64,000 bases of DNA from Saccharothrix sp. HUAS TT1 (GCF_040744945.1 NZ_CP160453.1:558001-622000), one strand, 5' to 3'. Shown: positions 27,183-36,176, counted from the stretch's first letter. The notes: generated by a model not told the origin, from the sequence alone. Translations and numbers: made by a program.

Positions 27183-28043
27183 CTACGCCAACGCCCTGAG
27201 CGCCCGCGCGGGCGGCCGGGCGCCGGCGATGCTCGCCACCATCTCCACCACCCGCCGGGTCTGCCGCACCTGGTGCGCCCGGAACACCCTCGCGCCCGCC
27301 CACGCGGCCACCGACGTCGCCGCGAGCGTGCCGTCCACCCGGTCGGCCACCTCCGCGCCCAGGGTCTCGCCGACGAAGTCCTTGTTGGACAACGCCATCA
27401 GCACCGGCCACCCGGTGGCGACCAGCTCGTCCAGCCGGCGCAGCAGCTCCAGGCCGTGCCAGGTGTTCTTGCCGAAGTCGTGCGTCGGGTCGATCAGCAC
27501 GCCCGCCGCGGGCACGCCCAGCGCCACCATCCGCTCGGCCCGCTCCACCAGCTCCGCCGCCACGGCCGCCACCACGTCGGCGTACCGGACGCGGTGCGGG
27601 TCGGTGCGCGGCGGCAGGCCGCCGGTGTGCGAGCAGACGATGCCGACGCCGAACTCGGCCGCCACCTCCGCCAGCGCCGGGTCCGCGCCCGCCCACGTGT
27701 CGTTGATCAGGTCCGCGCCCGCCTCGCACACCGCGCGGCCCACCTCGTGCCGCCACGTGTCGACGCTGATCACCAGGTCCGGGTGCCGCTCGCGGACGGC
27801 CGCGACGAACGGCACGACCCGGCGCGCCTCCTCGGCGGCGTCCACCACCTCGCCCTTGGCGCCCGCCTTGACCCCGCCGATGTCGACGATGTCCGCGCCG
27901 TCGGCGACCGCCCGGTCCACCGCGGTCATCGCCGCCTCGTCGGAGAAGGTCGCGCCGCGGTCGTAGAACGAGTCGCGCGTCCGGTTGACGATCGCCATCA
28001 CCAGCGCGCGATCCCCGGCGACCTCTCGTGACCCGAACCGCAT
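27183..28043 (-). CDS. folP2: Dihydropteroate synthase homologue FolP2
   Basis: The 286-aa TIM-barrel protein resembles DHPS but has altered active-site loops: MAIVNRTRDSFYDRG instead of a canonical MGIVNVTPDSFSDGG, and GGVKAGAKGE in place of the GGESTRPG loop. In M. tuberculosis the paralogue Rv1207 (FolP2) lacks DHPS activity and neighbours gpgS, as here. It is unlikely to be the main folate enzyme. CACGAT lies 6 nt before the ATG at 28043. A GTG at 28064 would add seven residues. Confidence 0.88.
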   Translation of the reverse strand: MRFGSREVAGDRALVMAIVNRTRDSFYDRGATFSDEAAMTAVDRAVADGADIVDIGGVKAGAKGEVVDAAEEARRVVPFVAAVRERHPDLVISVDTWRHEVGRAVCEAGADLINDTWAGADPALAEVAAEFGVGIVCSHTGGLPPRTDPHRVRYADVVAAVAAELVERAERMVALGVPAAGVLIDPTHDFGKNTWHGLELLRRLDELVATGWPVLMALSNKDFVGETLGAEVADRVDGTLAATSVAAWAGARVFRAHQVRQTRRVVEMVASIAGARPPARALRALA

Positions 28044-28094
28044 GACCGCATCGTGCCACGTCACCCGGGCCGGTGAGCTGCGTCACAGACGATG

Positions 28095-28131
28095 CTACCC
28101 GCCAGTAGAGATCCGCTTTACTCGCCGGTAA
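28095..28131. promoter_or_regulatory. Two TetR-like operator palindromes
   Basis: Two 14-bp dyads, CTACCCGCCAGTAG (28095-28108) and TTACTCGCCGGTAA (28118-28131), are 23 bp apart centre to centre between folP2 and the secreted hydrolase gene. Both have TAC...GTA arms and a GCC centre, as in many TetR-family operators. No TetR gene is adjacent. Confidence 0.5.
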
Positions 28132-28169
28132 CACCCTGCGTGATCCCGGTCACGGTCAAGGAGGACCCT

Positions 28170-29660
28170 GTGCGCCGATCACCCGCCCTGCTCCTCGCCG
28201 CCCTCGTGGCGCTCGTCCTGGCGCCGCCCGCCCAGGCCGCACCCGGCTTCGCGGTGTCCTACGAGACCATCCCCGGCCAGGGCGGCACCCCGCTCCGGGC
28301 CTTCGTCGTCACCCCGACCGGCCAGGGCAGCGGACCGTTCCCGCTGCTCGTGCTGCCGTCCAGCTGGGGCGTCAACAACATCGAGTACGTCGGCGCGGCG
28401 GCCAAGCTCGCCTACCAGTCCGGCTACTCGGTGATCAGCTACACCTCCCGGGGCTTTCACGACTCGGGCGGCGAGATCGACGTCGCCGGGCCGGACACCG
28501 TGGCCGACGTCAGCCGGGTGATCGACTGGGGCGTCGCGCACGCGGCCGGCGACCCGGCGCGGGTCGGCGTCGGCGGCATCTCCTACGGCGCGGGCCAGTC
28601 CCTGCTGGCCGCCGCGGCCGACCCGCGGGTCAAGGCCGTGGCGGCGCTGAGCACGTGGACCGACCTGGCCCGCTCGCTCTACCCGAACGAGACGGTCAGC
28701 GCCCAGGCCGTCGAGCTGCTGATGGCCGCCGGGCACCTGACCGGCCGGCCCGGACCGGTGCTGCGCGAGGCGGAGGCCGCCTACCGGGAGGACCGGTTCG
28801 CCGACGTGCTGCCCATCTCGCCGCCCCGCTCCCCCGCGTCGAAGGTGTCCTCCATCAAGGCCGCCGTGATGATCGGCAACGCGTGGAACGACGGGCTGTT
28901 CGCGCCGAGCCAGGTCACCGACTTCTTCGGCGCGCTGACCGGCCCGAAGCGGCTCATGCTCTCGCCCGGCGACCACGCCACCGCCGAGCTGTTCGGCGCG
29001 GCCGGGCTGCCGAACGAGATCTGGGCGTCGGTCGGCCGCTGGTTCGACCACCACCTCAAGGGCGTGGCCAACGGCATCGACCGCGAGCACCCCGTGCAGG
29101 TCAAGCCGAACAACGGCGGCGGCTGGCGCTCGTTCCCGACCTGGGCGGCGGCCACCACCGGGACCGACACCGTGCCGCTGGCCGCGGACCGGATCGGCGC
29201 CGGGTGGCCGACCATCGCCGAGAGCGGCGCGGTCCTGGTGACCGGCGCGCTCCAGGCCTTCCTGAACGTCCCGGTCGGCGTGTCGACGCCGTTCATCGAC
29301 CGCGGCGCGGCGGCCGTGTGGCGCGGACCCGTGCGGTGGACCGCCACCACGGTCAGCGGCACGCCGCGCGCCCACCTGACCGTGACGCCCAGCGCCGCGC
29401 GGACCACGCTCTACGCCTACCTCTACGAGGTGAACGCGCTCGGCCTGGGCGCGCTGGTCACGCACAAGCCGGTGACGCTCACCGGCACCGCGACCAGGAC
29501 CGTCGACCTCGACCTGGAGCCGGTGGTCTGGAACGTGGCCGCGGGCAACCGGCTGGTGCTGGTCGTCGACACCGTGGACGCCCGCTACCGGGGGTCCAGC
29601 GCGCTGGGCTCGTCGGTGGCGTTCGGCGCGGACTCGTGGCTGGCGGTGCCGCGAGGCTGA
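28170..29660 (+). CDS. Secreted CocE/NonD-type (S15) alpha/beta hydrolase
   Basis: The 496-aa protein has a cleavable signal peptide (ALLLAALVALVLAPPAQA). The hydrolase domain has the nucleophile elbow GGISYGAGQS (Ser near 138), LPSSWGVNN as oxyanion loop, AWNDGLF with the Asp, and SPGDHAT with the His. A C-terminal jelly-roll like that of X-Pro dipeptidyl-peptidases follows. It probably cleaves esters or peptide-like bonds outside the cell. The GTG has AAGGAGG 7 nt upstream. Two operator-like palindromes are close to its promoter. Confidence 0.85.
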   Translation: MRRSPALLLAALVALVLAPPAQAAPGFAVSYETIPGQGGTPLRAFVVTPTGQGSGPFPLLVLPSSWGVNNIEYVGAAAKLAYQSGYSVISYTSRGFHDSGGEIDVAGPDTVADVSRVIDWGVAHAAGDPARVGVGGISYGAGQSLLAAAADPRVKAVAALSTWTDLARSLYPNETVSAQAVELLMAAGHLTGRPGPVLREAEAAYREDRFADVLPISPPRSPASKVSSIKAAVMIGNAWNDGLFAPSQVTDFFGALTGPKRLMLSPGDHATAELFGAAGLPNEIWASVGRWFDHHLKGVANGIDREHPVQVKPNNGGGWRSFPTWAAATTGTDTVPLAADRIGAGWPTIAESGAVLVTGALQAFLNVPVGVSTPFIDRGAAAVWRGPVRWTATTVSGTPRAHLTVTPSAARTTLYAYLYEVNALGLGALVTHKPVTLTGTATRTVDLDLEPVVWNVAAGNRLVLVVDTVDARYRGSSALGSSVAFGADSWLAVPRG

Positions 29661-29726
29661 CCACACCTCACGGAGCCCGACCGCGCCTGACGGCACCGGG
29701 CGCGAACAGGTGCCAGGATGCCCCGC

Positions 29727-30098
29727 ATGGAATCGAAGTCGACGTTCAAGATCACCCGGTGGGACCAGACCGTCTACGACGAGGCGGAGCCGCAACTGGG
29801 CCGGGCGCTCGTGGACAAGGTCTACAGCGGGGCGCTGGAGGGCACGAGCACCGCCGAGCTGACGATGTGCCAACCGTCGGACGGCTCGGCGGGCTACGTG
29901 GGCACCGAGCGGTTCGTCGGCACGCTGGACGGCCGGTCGGGGACGTTCGTGCTGCAGCACGGCGCGATCATGTCCGCGGCCGGCGAGCGGTTCTGGGGCC
30001 ACGTCGTGCCGGGGTCCGGCACCGGCGAGCTGGCCGGCATCTCCGGCACCGCCCGGCTGGAGCACGAGCTGATCACCCTGGACCACGACCTTGGCTGA
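29727..30098 (+). CDS. DUF3224 domain protein
   Basis: The 123-aa protein begins MESKSTFKITRWDQTVYDE and contains ERFVGTLDGRSGTFVLQHG and GTGELAGISGTARLE. These are typical of the DUF3224 beta-barrel family, related to allene-oxide-cyclase-like folds. No catalytic role is established. An ATG three codons earlier (29718) is also possible. It overlaps the next gene by 8 bp. Confidence 0.82.
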   Translation: MESKSTFKITRWDQTVYDEAEPQLGRALVDKVYSGALEGTSTAELTMCQPSDGSAGYVGTERFVGTLDGRSGTFVLQHGAIMSAAGERFWGHVVPGSGTGELAGISGTARLEHELITLDHDLG

Positions 30099-31137
30099 CC
30101 GGGAACGGGTGATCGCCTACCGGGTCGCCGCGCACCAGTTCGACCGGACCGCCGCCGGCCCGGCCGACCTGCGGGTGTTCGACCTCGGGCTGCAGGACTC
30201 CGAGCGGTCGGCCGTGCCCGCGCTGGCCGCGCGGCTGGACTCGCCACCGCCCGACCTGGACGCGTTCACCCTCACGTGGAGCGTGCGGGGCGCGCCGCAC
30301 TGGCACCGCACGGCCGACGTGCCGGCGCTGGCGGCCCGGCTGTGGCCGTTGAGCGACGCCGACGCGGTGACCCGGATGGGCCGGCCCCCGGTCGAGGACG
30401 GGCTGGCCGCGCTGCACGAGGTCGCGTCGGCGTTGCGCGAGGTGGTGACCGGGCCGATGACGAAGGGCGAGGCGTCGTCCCGGCTCACGCCCCTGGTGCG
30501 GCCCGAGCTGACCGGCTGGTGCCGGGGCTGCGACGCCACGCACGTGCTGGACCCGGTCTTCCGGCTCGCCGCGCTGCCCGCCGGGCTGCGGTTCGACCCG
30601 GCCGCGAGGACCGTCACGTTCGTGCCGCTGGAGGGGCGCGCGGACGTGCCGCGGACGTCCAGCGGGTTCGGGGCGCTGATCGGCGACTACCTGCGGCTGC
30701 ACGGCCCGGCCGGGCCGTCGGAGGTGGCGGCCTACTTCGGCGCGCCGGTGCGCGAGGTGAAGGACGCGTGGCCGGACGACCTGGTCGCGCTCTCCAAGCG
30801 GGCGTGGCTGCCCGCCGACCGGGTGGCGGCGTTCGAGGACCCGCCGGAGCCCGAGCTGGTGCGCCTGCTGCCGCCGCTCGACCCGTACCTCAACGCCCGC
30901 GACCGCGACCTGCTCGTGCCCGACAAGGCGCACCAGAAGCAGGTGTGGCGCGTCCTCGGCCGGCGCGGCGCGCTGCTCGTCGACGGCGACGTGCTGGGCA
31001 CCTGGCAGGCCAGGGCGGTCGGCCCCCGGCTGGAGGTGAAGGTCTCGCCCTTCGTGCCGCTGGACGTCGGCATGTTCGCCGAGGAAGCCGCCCGGCTGGC
31101 CGCGGCCCGGGGCTTCGCGGGGGCCGGGGTCAGCTAG
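30091..31137 (+). CDS. AlkZ-like winged-helix DNA-binding/glycosylase family protein
   Basis: The 348-aa protein belongs to the HTH_42/AlkZ-related family of DNA-binding and possible interstrand-crosslink glycosylase proteins. The family signatures RVAAHQFDR near the start, FTLTWSVRGAPHWHRTADVP, and DPYLNARDRDLLVPD near the C-terminus are present. The QxQ motif of AlkZ glycosylases is not clear; AHQFDR occupies a similar place. DNA-repair activity is plausible but not shown. The TTG start overlaps the DUF3224 stop; a GTG at 30109 is an alternative. Confidence 0.72.
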   Translation: MADRERVIAYRVAAHQFDRTAAGPADLRVFDLGLQDSERSAVPALAARLDSPPPDLDAFTLTWSVRGAPHWHRTADVPALAARLWPLSDADAVTRMGRPPVEDGLAALHEVASALREVVTGPMTKGEASSRLTPLVRPELTGWCRGCDATHVLDPVFRLAALPAGLRFDPAARTVTFVPLEGRADVPRTSSGFGALIGDYLRLHGPAGPSEVAAYFGAPVREVKDAWPDDLVALSKRAWLPADRVAAFEDPPEPELVRLLPPLDPYLNARDRDLLVPDKAHQKQVWRVLGRRGALLVDGDVLGTWQARAVGPRLEVKVSPFVPLDVGMFAEEAARLAAARGFAGAGVS

Positions 31138-31657
31138 CGCACGCGTCGAGCGCGGCTTCGACGTCGTCGGTGACGACCAGCGAGTCCATCGCGAACCGGG
31201 ACACGAAGCCGCGTTCCCGCAGCTCGTCCAGCCACGCGACCAGACCCTGGTAGTGGCCGTCCACGTCCAGCACCACCACCGGCTTGGCGTGCACGGACAG
31301 CACCCGCGACGTCCACACCTCGAACAGCTCCTCGCAGGTGCCGATGCCGCCGGGCAGCGCCAGGAACGCGTCGCCGTGCGCCTCCATCAACGCCTTGCGG
31401 TCGCGCATCGTCTCGACCACCAGCAGGTCGTCGGCGTCGGAGTCGGCCAGCTCGCGGTCCACCAGGCCGCGCGGGATCACGCCGGTGGTGCGGGCGCCGC
31501 CCTCGCGGGCCGCCCGCGCCACCTCGCCCATCATCGACGTGCGGCCACCGCCCCACGTCAGCGACCAGCCGCGGGCCGCGATGCGCGCGCCGACGTCGGC
31601 CGCCAGGTCCAGGTAGCTCCGCGGGACCGTCTTCAACGACCCGCAGTACACGGTCAC
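31130..31657 (-). CDS. LOG family protein (short form)
   Basis: The 175-aa protein has LTWGGGRTSMMGEVARAA and the LOG/lysine-decarboxylase-like motif PGGIGTCEELFEVWT. Such proteins hydrolyse nucleoside 5'-monophosphates, including cytokinin precursors, with the Arg/Glu of this motif. The GTG at 31657 is used; a TTG at 31666 would overlap the upstream LOG stop. Two LOG genes in tandem suggest a duplication or two substrate ranges. Confidence 0.85.
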   Translation of the reverse strand: MTVYCGSLKTVPRSYLDLAADVGARIAARGWSLTWGGGRTSMMGEVARAAREGGARTTGVIPRGLVDRELADSDADDLLVVETMRDRKALMEAHGDAFLALPGGIGTCEELFEVWTSRVLSVHAKPVVVLDVDGHYQGLVAWLDELRERGFVSRFAMDSLVVTDDVEAALDACAS

Positions 31658-31662
31658 TGTGA

Positions 31663-32427
31663 TCAATGCGCGTCCGCCCACGCCTTGTGCGCCTCGTTGA
31701 CCACGCGCACCGCGTCGTCGATGTCGTCGGTCAGGTGGAGCAGGTCGAGGTCCTTCTCGCTGACCTTGCCGCTCTCCAGCACCGAGTCGCGCACCCAGTC
31801 GTACAGGCCCTGCCAGTAGGACTTGCCGAACAGCACCACCGGGAACTTGGTGACCTTCTTCGTCTGCACCAGGGTCAGCGCCTCGAACAGCTCGTCCAGC
31901 GTGCCGAACCCGCCCGGCAGGCAGATGAACGCCTGCGAGTACTTGATGAACATGGTCTTGCGCACGAAGAAGTAGCGGAAGTTCACGCCCAGGTCGACCC
32001 ATGGGTTCAGGCCCTGCTCGAACGGCAGCTCGATGCCGAGCCCCACCGAGAACCCGCCCGCCTCCGAGCAGCCCCGGTTGACCGCCTCCATCACGCCCGG
32101 ACCGCCGCCGGTGATCACCGCGAACCCGGCCTCGGCCAGCGCGCCGCCCAGCTTGCGGCCGATCTCGTACTCGGGGTGGTCGCGGCCGGTGCGGGCGGAC
32201 CCGAACACGGTCACCGCGCTCGGCACCTCGGCCAGCGCGCCGAAGCCCTCCACGAACTCCGCCTGGATCCGCAGCACCCGCCACGGGTCGGTGTGCACCC
32301 AGTCGCTGTGGCCGCGCGAGTCCAGCAACCGCTGGTCCGTCGTGGTCAGCTCGTCGCGACGCCCGCGCCGCAGGACGACCGGCCCGCGCTGCTTCTCCCT
32401 GGGGTGCTCGTCCACGCCATCCGTCAT
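31663..32427 (-). CDS. LOG family protein, TIGR00730 type
   Basis: The 254-aa protein has an N-terminal extension with VHTDPWRVLRIQAEFVEGF, then VTVFGSARTGRDHPEY, GGGPGVMEAVNRG and PGGFGTLDELFEALTL. It is the long LOG type present in M. tuberculosis between dapE and folP2 (Rv1205-like), where it makes cytokinins and proteasome-linked phenotypes are known. TAGACT lies 7 nt before the ATG, so transcription may be leaderless. Confidence 0.88.
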   Translation of the reverse strand: MTDGVDEHPREKQRGPVVLRRGRRDELTTTDQRLLDSRGHSDWVHTDPWRVLRIQAEFVEGFGALAEVPSAVTVFGSARTGRDHPEYEIGRKLGGALAEAGFAVITGGGPGVMEAVNRGCSEAGGFSVGLGIELPFEQGLNPWVDLGVNFRYFFVRKTMFIKYSQAFICLPGGFGTLDELFEALTLVQTKKVTKFPVVLFGKSYWQGLYDWVRDSVLESGKVSEKDLDLLHLTDDIDDAVRVVNEAHKAWADAH

Positions 32428-32454
32428 TGCCGGGAGTCTAGCCGCGGCGCGCGC

Positions 32455-33516
32455 TCAGCCCAGGAAGCGGCGCAGGACTTCGACGCACCGACCGATGTCG
32501 TTCACCGGGACGTGTTCCCGCTGGGTGTGCGCCAGCGTCGGGTCGCCGGGGCCGAAGTTCACCGCGGGCATGCCGAGGGCGGCGAACCGGGCCACGTCCG
32601 TCCAGCCCAGCTTGGCGACCGGGGCGCCGCCGGCGGCCTCGACCAGTTCCCGGGTGGTCGGCGCGGTCAAGCCGGGCAGCGCGCCCGCGGACGAGTCGGT
32701 GACCGTGACGTCGTAGCCGTCGAACAGCTCGCGCAGGTGCCGCTCGGCCTGCTCGGGGGTGCGGTCGGGCGCGAAGCGGTGGTTGACCGCGAGCACGGCC
32801 TCGTCCGGCACGACGTTGCCCGCGACGCCGCCGCCGATCCGCACCGCCTGCAGGCCCTCCCGGTAGCGGCAGCCGTCGATCTCGACCTCGCGCGCCTCGT
32901 ACGCCTCCAGCCGGCGCAGCGCCTCGCCGAGGGCGTGGATCGCGTTCACGCCCATCCAGCCGCGGGCGGTGTGGGCGCGGACGCCCGACGTGCGCACGTC
33001 GACCCGCATGGTGCCCTGGCAGCCCGCCTCGACCACGGCGTTGGACGGCTCGCACACGATCGCCAGGTCGCCCGCCAGCCACTCCGGCAGCTCGCGCTCG
33101 ACGCGCCCCAGGCCGTTGCGGACGGCTTCGACCTCCTCGCAGTCGTAGAAGACGAAGGTGAGGTCGTGGCGCGGTTCGGCGACGGTGGCGGCGACGTGCA
33201 GCATCACCGCGTCACCGCCCTTCATGTCGACCGTGCCGCAGCCGTGCAGGACGCCGTCCTCCAGCCGGGACGGCAGGTTGTCGTTGATCGGCACGGTGTC
33301 CAGGTGGCCCGCCAGCACCACGCGGGACGGGCGGCCGAGGTTCGTGCGGGCCAGCACCGCGTTGCCGTTGCGCACGACTTCGAGGGCGGTCTGCTCGCGC
33401 AGCGCGCGCTCGACCAGGTCGGCGATGCGCTCCTCGTCGCCGGAGACGCTGGGGACGTCGACCAGCGCGGCGGTCAGCGCGACGGGATCGGCGGCGAGGT
33501 GCAGGGTGTCGGCCAC
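32455..33516 (-). CDS. dapE: Succinyl-diaminopimelate desuccinylase
   Basis: The 353-aa M20 peptidase-family enzyme has the metal sites LAGHLDTVP (His/Asp) and the Asp in [19 protein letters not shown] (Glu base and ligand), AIVCEPS, and the dimerisation domain. It removes succinate from N-succinyl-LL-DAP in lysine and peptidoglycan synthesis. The GTG at 33516 is preferred because TAACGT is 7 nt upstream. Its start is only 25 bp from dapD's, on the other strand. Confidence 0.93.
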   Translation of the reverse strand: MADTLHLAADPVALTAALVDVPSVSGDEERIADLVERALREQTALEVVRNGNAVLARTNLGRPSRVVLAGHLDTVPINDNLPSRLEDGVLHGCGTVDMKGGDAVMLHVAATVAEPRHDLTFVFYDCEEVEAVRNGLGRVERELPEWLAGDLAIVCEPSNAVVEAGCQGTMRVDVRTSGVRAHTARGWMGVNAIHALGEALRRLEAYEAREVEIDGCRYREGLQAVRIGGGVAGNVVPDEAVLAVNHRFAPDRTPEQAERHLRELFDGYDVTVTDSSAGALPGLTAPTTRELVEAAGGAPVAKLGWTDVARFAALGMPAVNFGPGDPTLAHTQREHVPVNDIGRCVEVLRRFLG

Positions 33517-33523
33517 TCGGAGC

Positions 33524-33533
33524 ACGTTACCGT
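33524..33533. promoter_or_regulatory. Overlapping divergent -10 elements of dapE and dapD
   Basis: Within ACGTTACCGT (33524-33533), TAACGT reads toward dapE (7 nt from its GTG) and TACCGT reads toward dapD (8 nt from its GTG). The hexamers share 2 bp, so polymerase cannot occupy both at once. Confidence 0.6.
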
Positions 33534-33541
33534 TGGCACCC

Positions 33542-34513
33542 GTGAGCACCGCAAATCCCACCGGCGCGTACGGCGTCGGACTCGCCACCGTCACCCCCAC
33601 CGGCGCTGTGCTGGACACGTGGTTCCCGTCGCCGTCGCTCGGTGACGCGGAGGCCGGCGTGGCGCTGCTGTCGTCCGCGGAGGTGTCGGCGGCGCTCGGC
33701 GAGGCCGCCGCCAAGCAGCTCGGCGCGGACGCCGAGCGCGACGTCGAGGTCATCGGCGTCCGGGTCGGCATCGGGTCGCTGGCCGACGCGCCCACCTCGA
33801 CCTACGACGTGTGGCTGCGGCTGCACCTGCTGTCGTCCCGGCTGGTCCGGCCGCACGGCGCGAACATGGACGGCGTGTTCGGGCTGCTGAACAACGTGGT
33901 GTGGACGAACTTCGGGCCGTGCGCGGTGGACGGGTTCGAGCAGACGCGGCTGCGGTTGCGCTCGCGCGGGCCGGTGTCGGTGCACGGCGTGGACAAGTTC
34001 CCCCGGATGGTGGACTACGTGCTGCCGACGGGCGTGCGGATCGCGGACGCGGACCGCGTGCGGCTGGGCGCGCACCTGGCGTCCGGCACGACCGTGATGC
34101 ACGAGGGCTTCGTGAACTTCAACGCCGGGACGCTGGGCGCGTCGATGGTGGAGGGCCGCATCTCGGCCGGTGTGGTCGTGGGCGACGGCTCCGACGTCGG
34201 CGGCGGGGCGTCCATCATGGGCACGCTGTCCGGTGGCGGGAAGCAGGTCATCTCGATCGGCGAGCGGTGCCTGATCGGGGCGAACGGCGGCGTGGGCATC
34301 TCGCTGGGTGACGACTGCGTGGTCGAGGCGGGCCTGTACGTCACCGCGGGCACCAAGGTCACCGGCGCCGACGGCGCGGTCGTCAAGGCGGGTGAGCTGT
34401 CCGGCATGTCCGGCCTGCTGTTCCTGCGCGACTCCACCACCGGCGCCGTCAAGGTCCTCCCCCGCAAGGGCTCCGGCGTCGCCCTGAACACCGCCCTCCA
34501 CTCCAACGACTAA
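33542..34513 (+). CDS. dapD: Tetrahydrodipicolinate N-succinyltransferase
   Basis: The 323-aa enzyme is the long actinobacterial DapD. After an N-terminal alpha/beta domain comes a left-handed beta-helix of hexapeptide repeats ([39 protein letters not shown]). It adds succinyl from succinyl-CoA to tetrahydrodipicolinate in DAP synthesis. It is divergent from dapE and followed by dapC on the opposite strand, so the three acyl-DAP pathway genes are together. The GTG start appears leaderless. Confidence 0.93.
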   Translation: MSTANPTGAYGVGLATVTPTGAVLDTWFPSPSLGDAEAGVALLSSAEVSAALGEAAAKQLGADAERDVEVIGVRVGIGSLADAPTSTYDVWLRLHLLSSRLVRPHGANMDGVFGLLNNVVWTNFGPCAVDGFEQTRLRLRSRGPVSVHGVDKFPRMVDYVLPTGVRIADADRVRLGAHLASGTTVMHEGFVNFNAGTLGASMVEGRISAGVVVGDGSDVGGGASIMGTLSGGGKQVISIGERCLIGANGGVGISLGDDCVVEAGLYVTAGTKVTGADGAVVKAGELSGMSGLLFLRDSTTGAVKVLPRKGSGVALNTALHSND

Positions 34514-34518
34514 CCCGC

Positions 34519-34679
34519 GAGAGTCCAACGCTCAACGCACGAGAGTCCAACGTTCAGAGCACGAGAGTCCAACGCTCAGCGCACCTGAGTTCAACATTCG
34601 GCAGACCGAGCGGTCGGTCCGAGCGTTGAACTCAGGGGTCGCGAACGTTGGACTCTCGCGGCTTGAGCGTTGGACTCTC
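34519..34679. repeat. Palindromic array A: 22-bp-spaced GAGAGTCCAACG words
   Basis: Four left words start at 34519, 34541, 34563 and 34585 (GAGAGTCCAACG three times, then CTGAGTTCAACA). Three right words, their inverse, start at 34624, 34646 and 34668. All steps are exactly 22 bp. The centre (34604-34619) is itself a GACCGA/TCGGTC hairpin. The array fills the gap between the convergent stops of dapD and dapC. It can fold into one long interrupted hairpin on either strand. Confidence 0.9.
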
Positions 34680-34682
34680 GGG

Positions 34683-35780
34683 TCAGGGGGTGAGGCGGGT
34701 GGTGGCGGTGGTGATGGCGGAGTCGGTGGCGGTCAGGGCGATGCGGACGTGGCGGTCGCCGGTCGGGCCGTAGAACGTGCCCGGCGCCGCCAGGATGCCG
34801 CGCTCGGCCAGCCAGGCGACGGTGTCCCAGGCGTCCTCGCCCCGGGTCGACCACAGGTACAGGCCCGCCTCGGAGTGGTCGACGGTGAACCCCGCCGCGG
34901 TCAACGCGGGCAGCAGCAGGTCACGCCGCGCCCGGTAGCGCTCGCGCTGCACGGCCACGTGCGCGTCGTCGTCCAGCGCCGCCGTCATCGCCGCCTGCAC
35001 GGGCCGCGGCACGATCATCCCGGCGTGCTTGCGCACCTCCAGCAACGACGCCACCAGCGCCGGGTCGCCGGTCACGAACCCCGCCCGGTACCCGGCCAGG
35101 CTGGACGACTTCGACAGCGAGTGCACCGCCAGCAGCCCCTCCGGCGACCCCCCGCTGACCGACGGCGCCAGCACGGACACCGGCGACGCCGTCCACGCCA
35201 GCGCCAGGTAGCACTCGTCGGACGCGACGACCGCGCCCACCGCGCGAGCGTCGGCCACGGCCTGAGCCAGCCGTGCCGCCGACAGCACCCGACCGGTCGG
35301 GTTGGACGGCGAGTTCAGCCACACCAGCGACGTGCCGGGCGGCGGCGGCTCGCCGTCGGCCAGCCGCACCACCGAGGCGCCGGCCAGCCGCGCGCCCACC
35401 TCGTACGTCGGGTACGACAGCGCCGGGATGGCCACCACGTCGCCCGGTCCGAGGCCGAGCAGCGTCGGCAGCCACGCCACCAGCTCCTTGGACCCGATGG
35501 TCGGCAGCACCGCCGCCGGGTCGAGGCCGGTGACGCCGTGCCGCCGCGCCAGCGCGCCGACGACGGCCTCCCGCAGCGCGGGCGTGCCGTGCGTGGTCGG
35601 GTAGCCGGGCACGTCGGCGACCGAGCCGAGGGCGTCCCGGATCAGCTCGGGGACGGGGTCGACCGGGGTGCCGATGGACAGGTCGACCACGCCGCCGGGG
35701 TGCGTGCGCGCCTTGGCGGCGTGGTCGGCCAGCGAGTCCCAGGGGAAGTCCGGGAGCCGCCGCGTGGTGCGAGAGGTCAC
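34683..35780 (-). CDS. dapC: Succinyldiaminopimelate aminotransferase
   Basis: The 365-aa PLP enzyme (class I/II aminotransferase) has [14 protein letters not shown] at its start, [37 protein letters not shown] (Asp binding pyridine N), [15 protein letters not shown] (Schiff-base Lys), and a C-terminal Arg in RHVRIAL. It transaminates N-succinyl-2-amino-6-ketopimelate. The GTG overlaps the ferredoxin stop by 4 bp, as in M. tuberculosis (fdxC-dapC). Confidence 0.92.
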   Translation of the reverse strand: MTSRTTRRLPDFPWDSLADHAAKARTHPGGVVDLSIGTPVDPVPELIRDALGSVADVPGYPTTHGTPALREAVVGALARRHGVTGLDPAAVLPTIGSKELVAWLPTLLGLGPGDVVAIPALSYPTYEVGARLAGASVVRLADGEPPPPGTSLVWLNSPSNPTGRVLSAARLAQAVADARAVGAVVASDECYLALAWTASPVSVLAPSVSGGSPEGLLAVHSLSKSSSLAGYRAGFVTGDPALVASLLEVRKHAGMIVPRPVQAAMTAALDDDAHVAVQRERYRARRDLLLPALTAAGFTVDHSEAGLYLWSTRGEDAWDTVAWLAERGILAAPGTFYGPTGDRHVRIALTATDSAITTATTRLTP

Positions 35781-36103
35781 TCGTGCGACGCCTGCGGGGG
35801 GAGGGCCTTGATGAACGGCGGGTCCGCGCTGACCTTGCCGACCTTGGACGCGCCACCGGGGGAGCCCAGCTCGTTGAAGAAGTCCACGTTCGCCTTCGTG
35901 TACTCCTTCCACTCGTCCGGCACGTCGTCCTCGTAGTAGATGGCCTCCACGGGGCACACCGGCTCGCAAGCACCGCAGTCGACGCACTCATCCGGGTGGA
36001 TGTAGAGCATCCGGTCGCCTTCGTAGATGCAGTCGACGGGGCACTCTTCGATGCACGCCTTGTCGAGCACGTCCACGCACGGCTGGGCGATCACATAGGT
36101 CAC
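35777..36103 (-). CDS. fdxA: 7Fe ferredoxin
   Basis: The 108-aa protein carries [20 protein letters not shown] and [19 protein letters not shown]: one cysteine motif lacks a residue at the second position, as in [3Fe-4S][4Fe-4S] ferredoxins. The C-terminal extension is typical of FdxA/FdxC. It transfers electrons to oxidoreductases such as P450s. The GTG start has AGGAGAG 5 nt upstream. It is co-transcribed with dapC. Confidence 0.92.
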   Translation of the reverse strand: MTYVIAQPCVDVLDKACIEECPVDCIYEGDRMLYIHPDECVDCGACEPVCPVEAIYYEDDVPDEWKEYTKANVDFFNELGSPGGASKVGKVSADPPFIKALPPQASHE

Positions 36104-36148
36104 TGCGCTCTCCTGCTCTTGTTCTGGTCCACACCGCGCAAGCCGGAG

Positions 36149-36176
36149 AGTACGCGGCGGATTCGATTGTCCAACG
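36149..36176 (-). promoter_or_regulatory. fdxA-dapC promoter
   Basis: On the minus strand, TTGGAC (36171-36176) and TACTCT (36149-36154) are 16 nt apart. They lie 46 bp before the fdxA GTG. Confidence 0.5.

Noticed and set aside
23221-28134. A 1,637-codon reading frame on the minus strand
   Set aside because: It crosses cydB, cydD, cydC, gpgS and folP2 in the wrong frame and has the Arg/Pro/Ala-rich composition of a GC-rich shadow frame.
34519-34679. CRISPR-like array
   Set aside because: Units are too short (12 bp), spacers are 10 bp and related, and half of the units are inverted. No cas gene is nearby.
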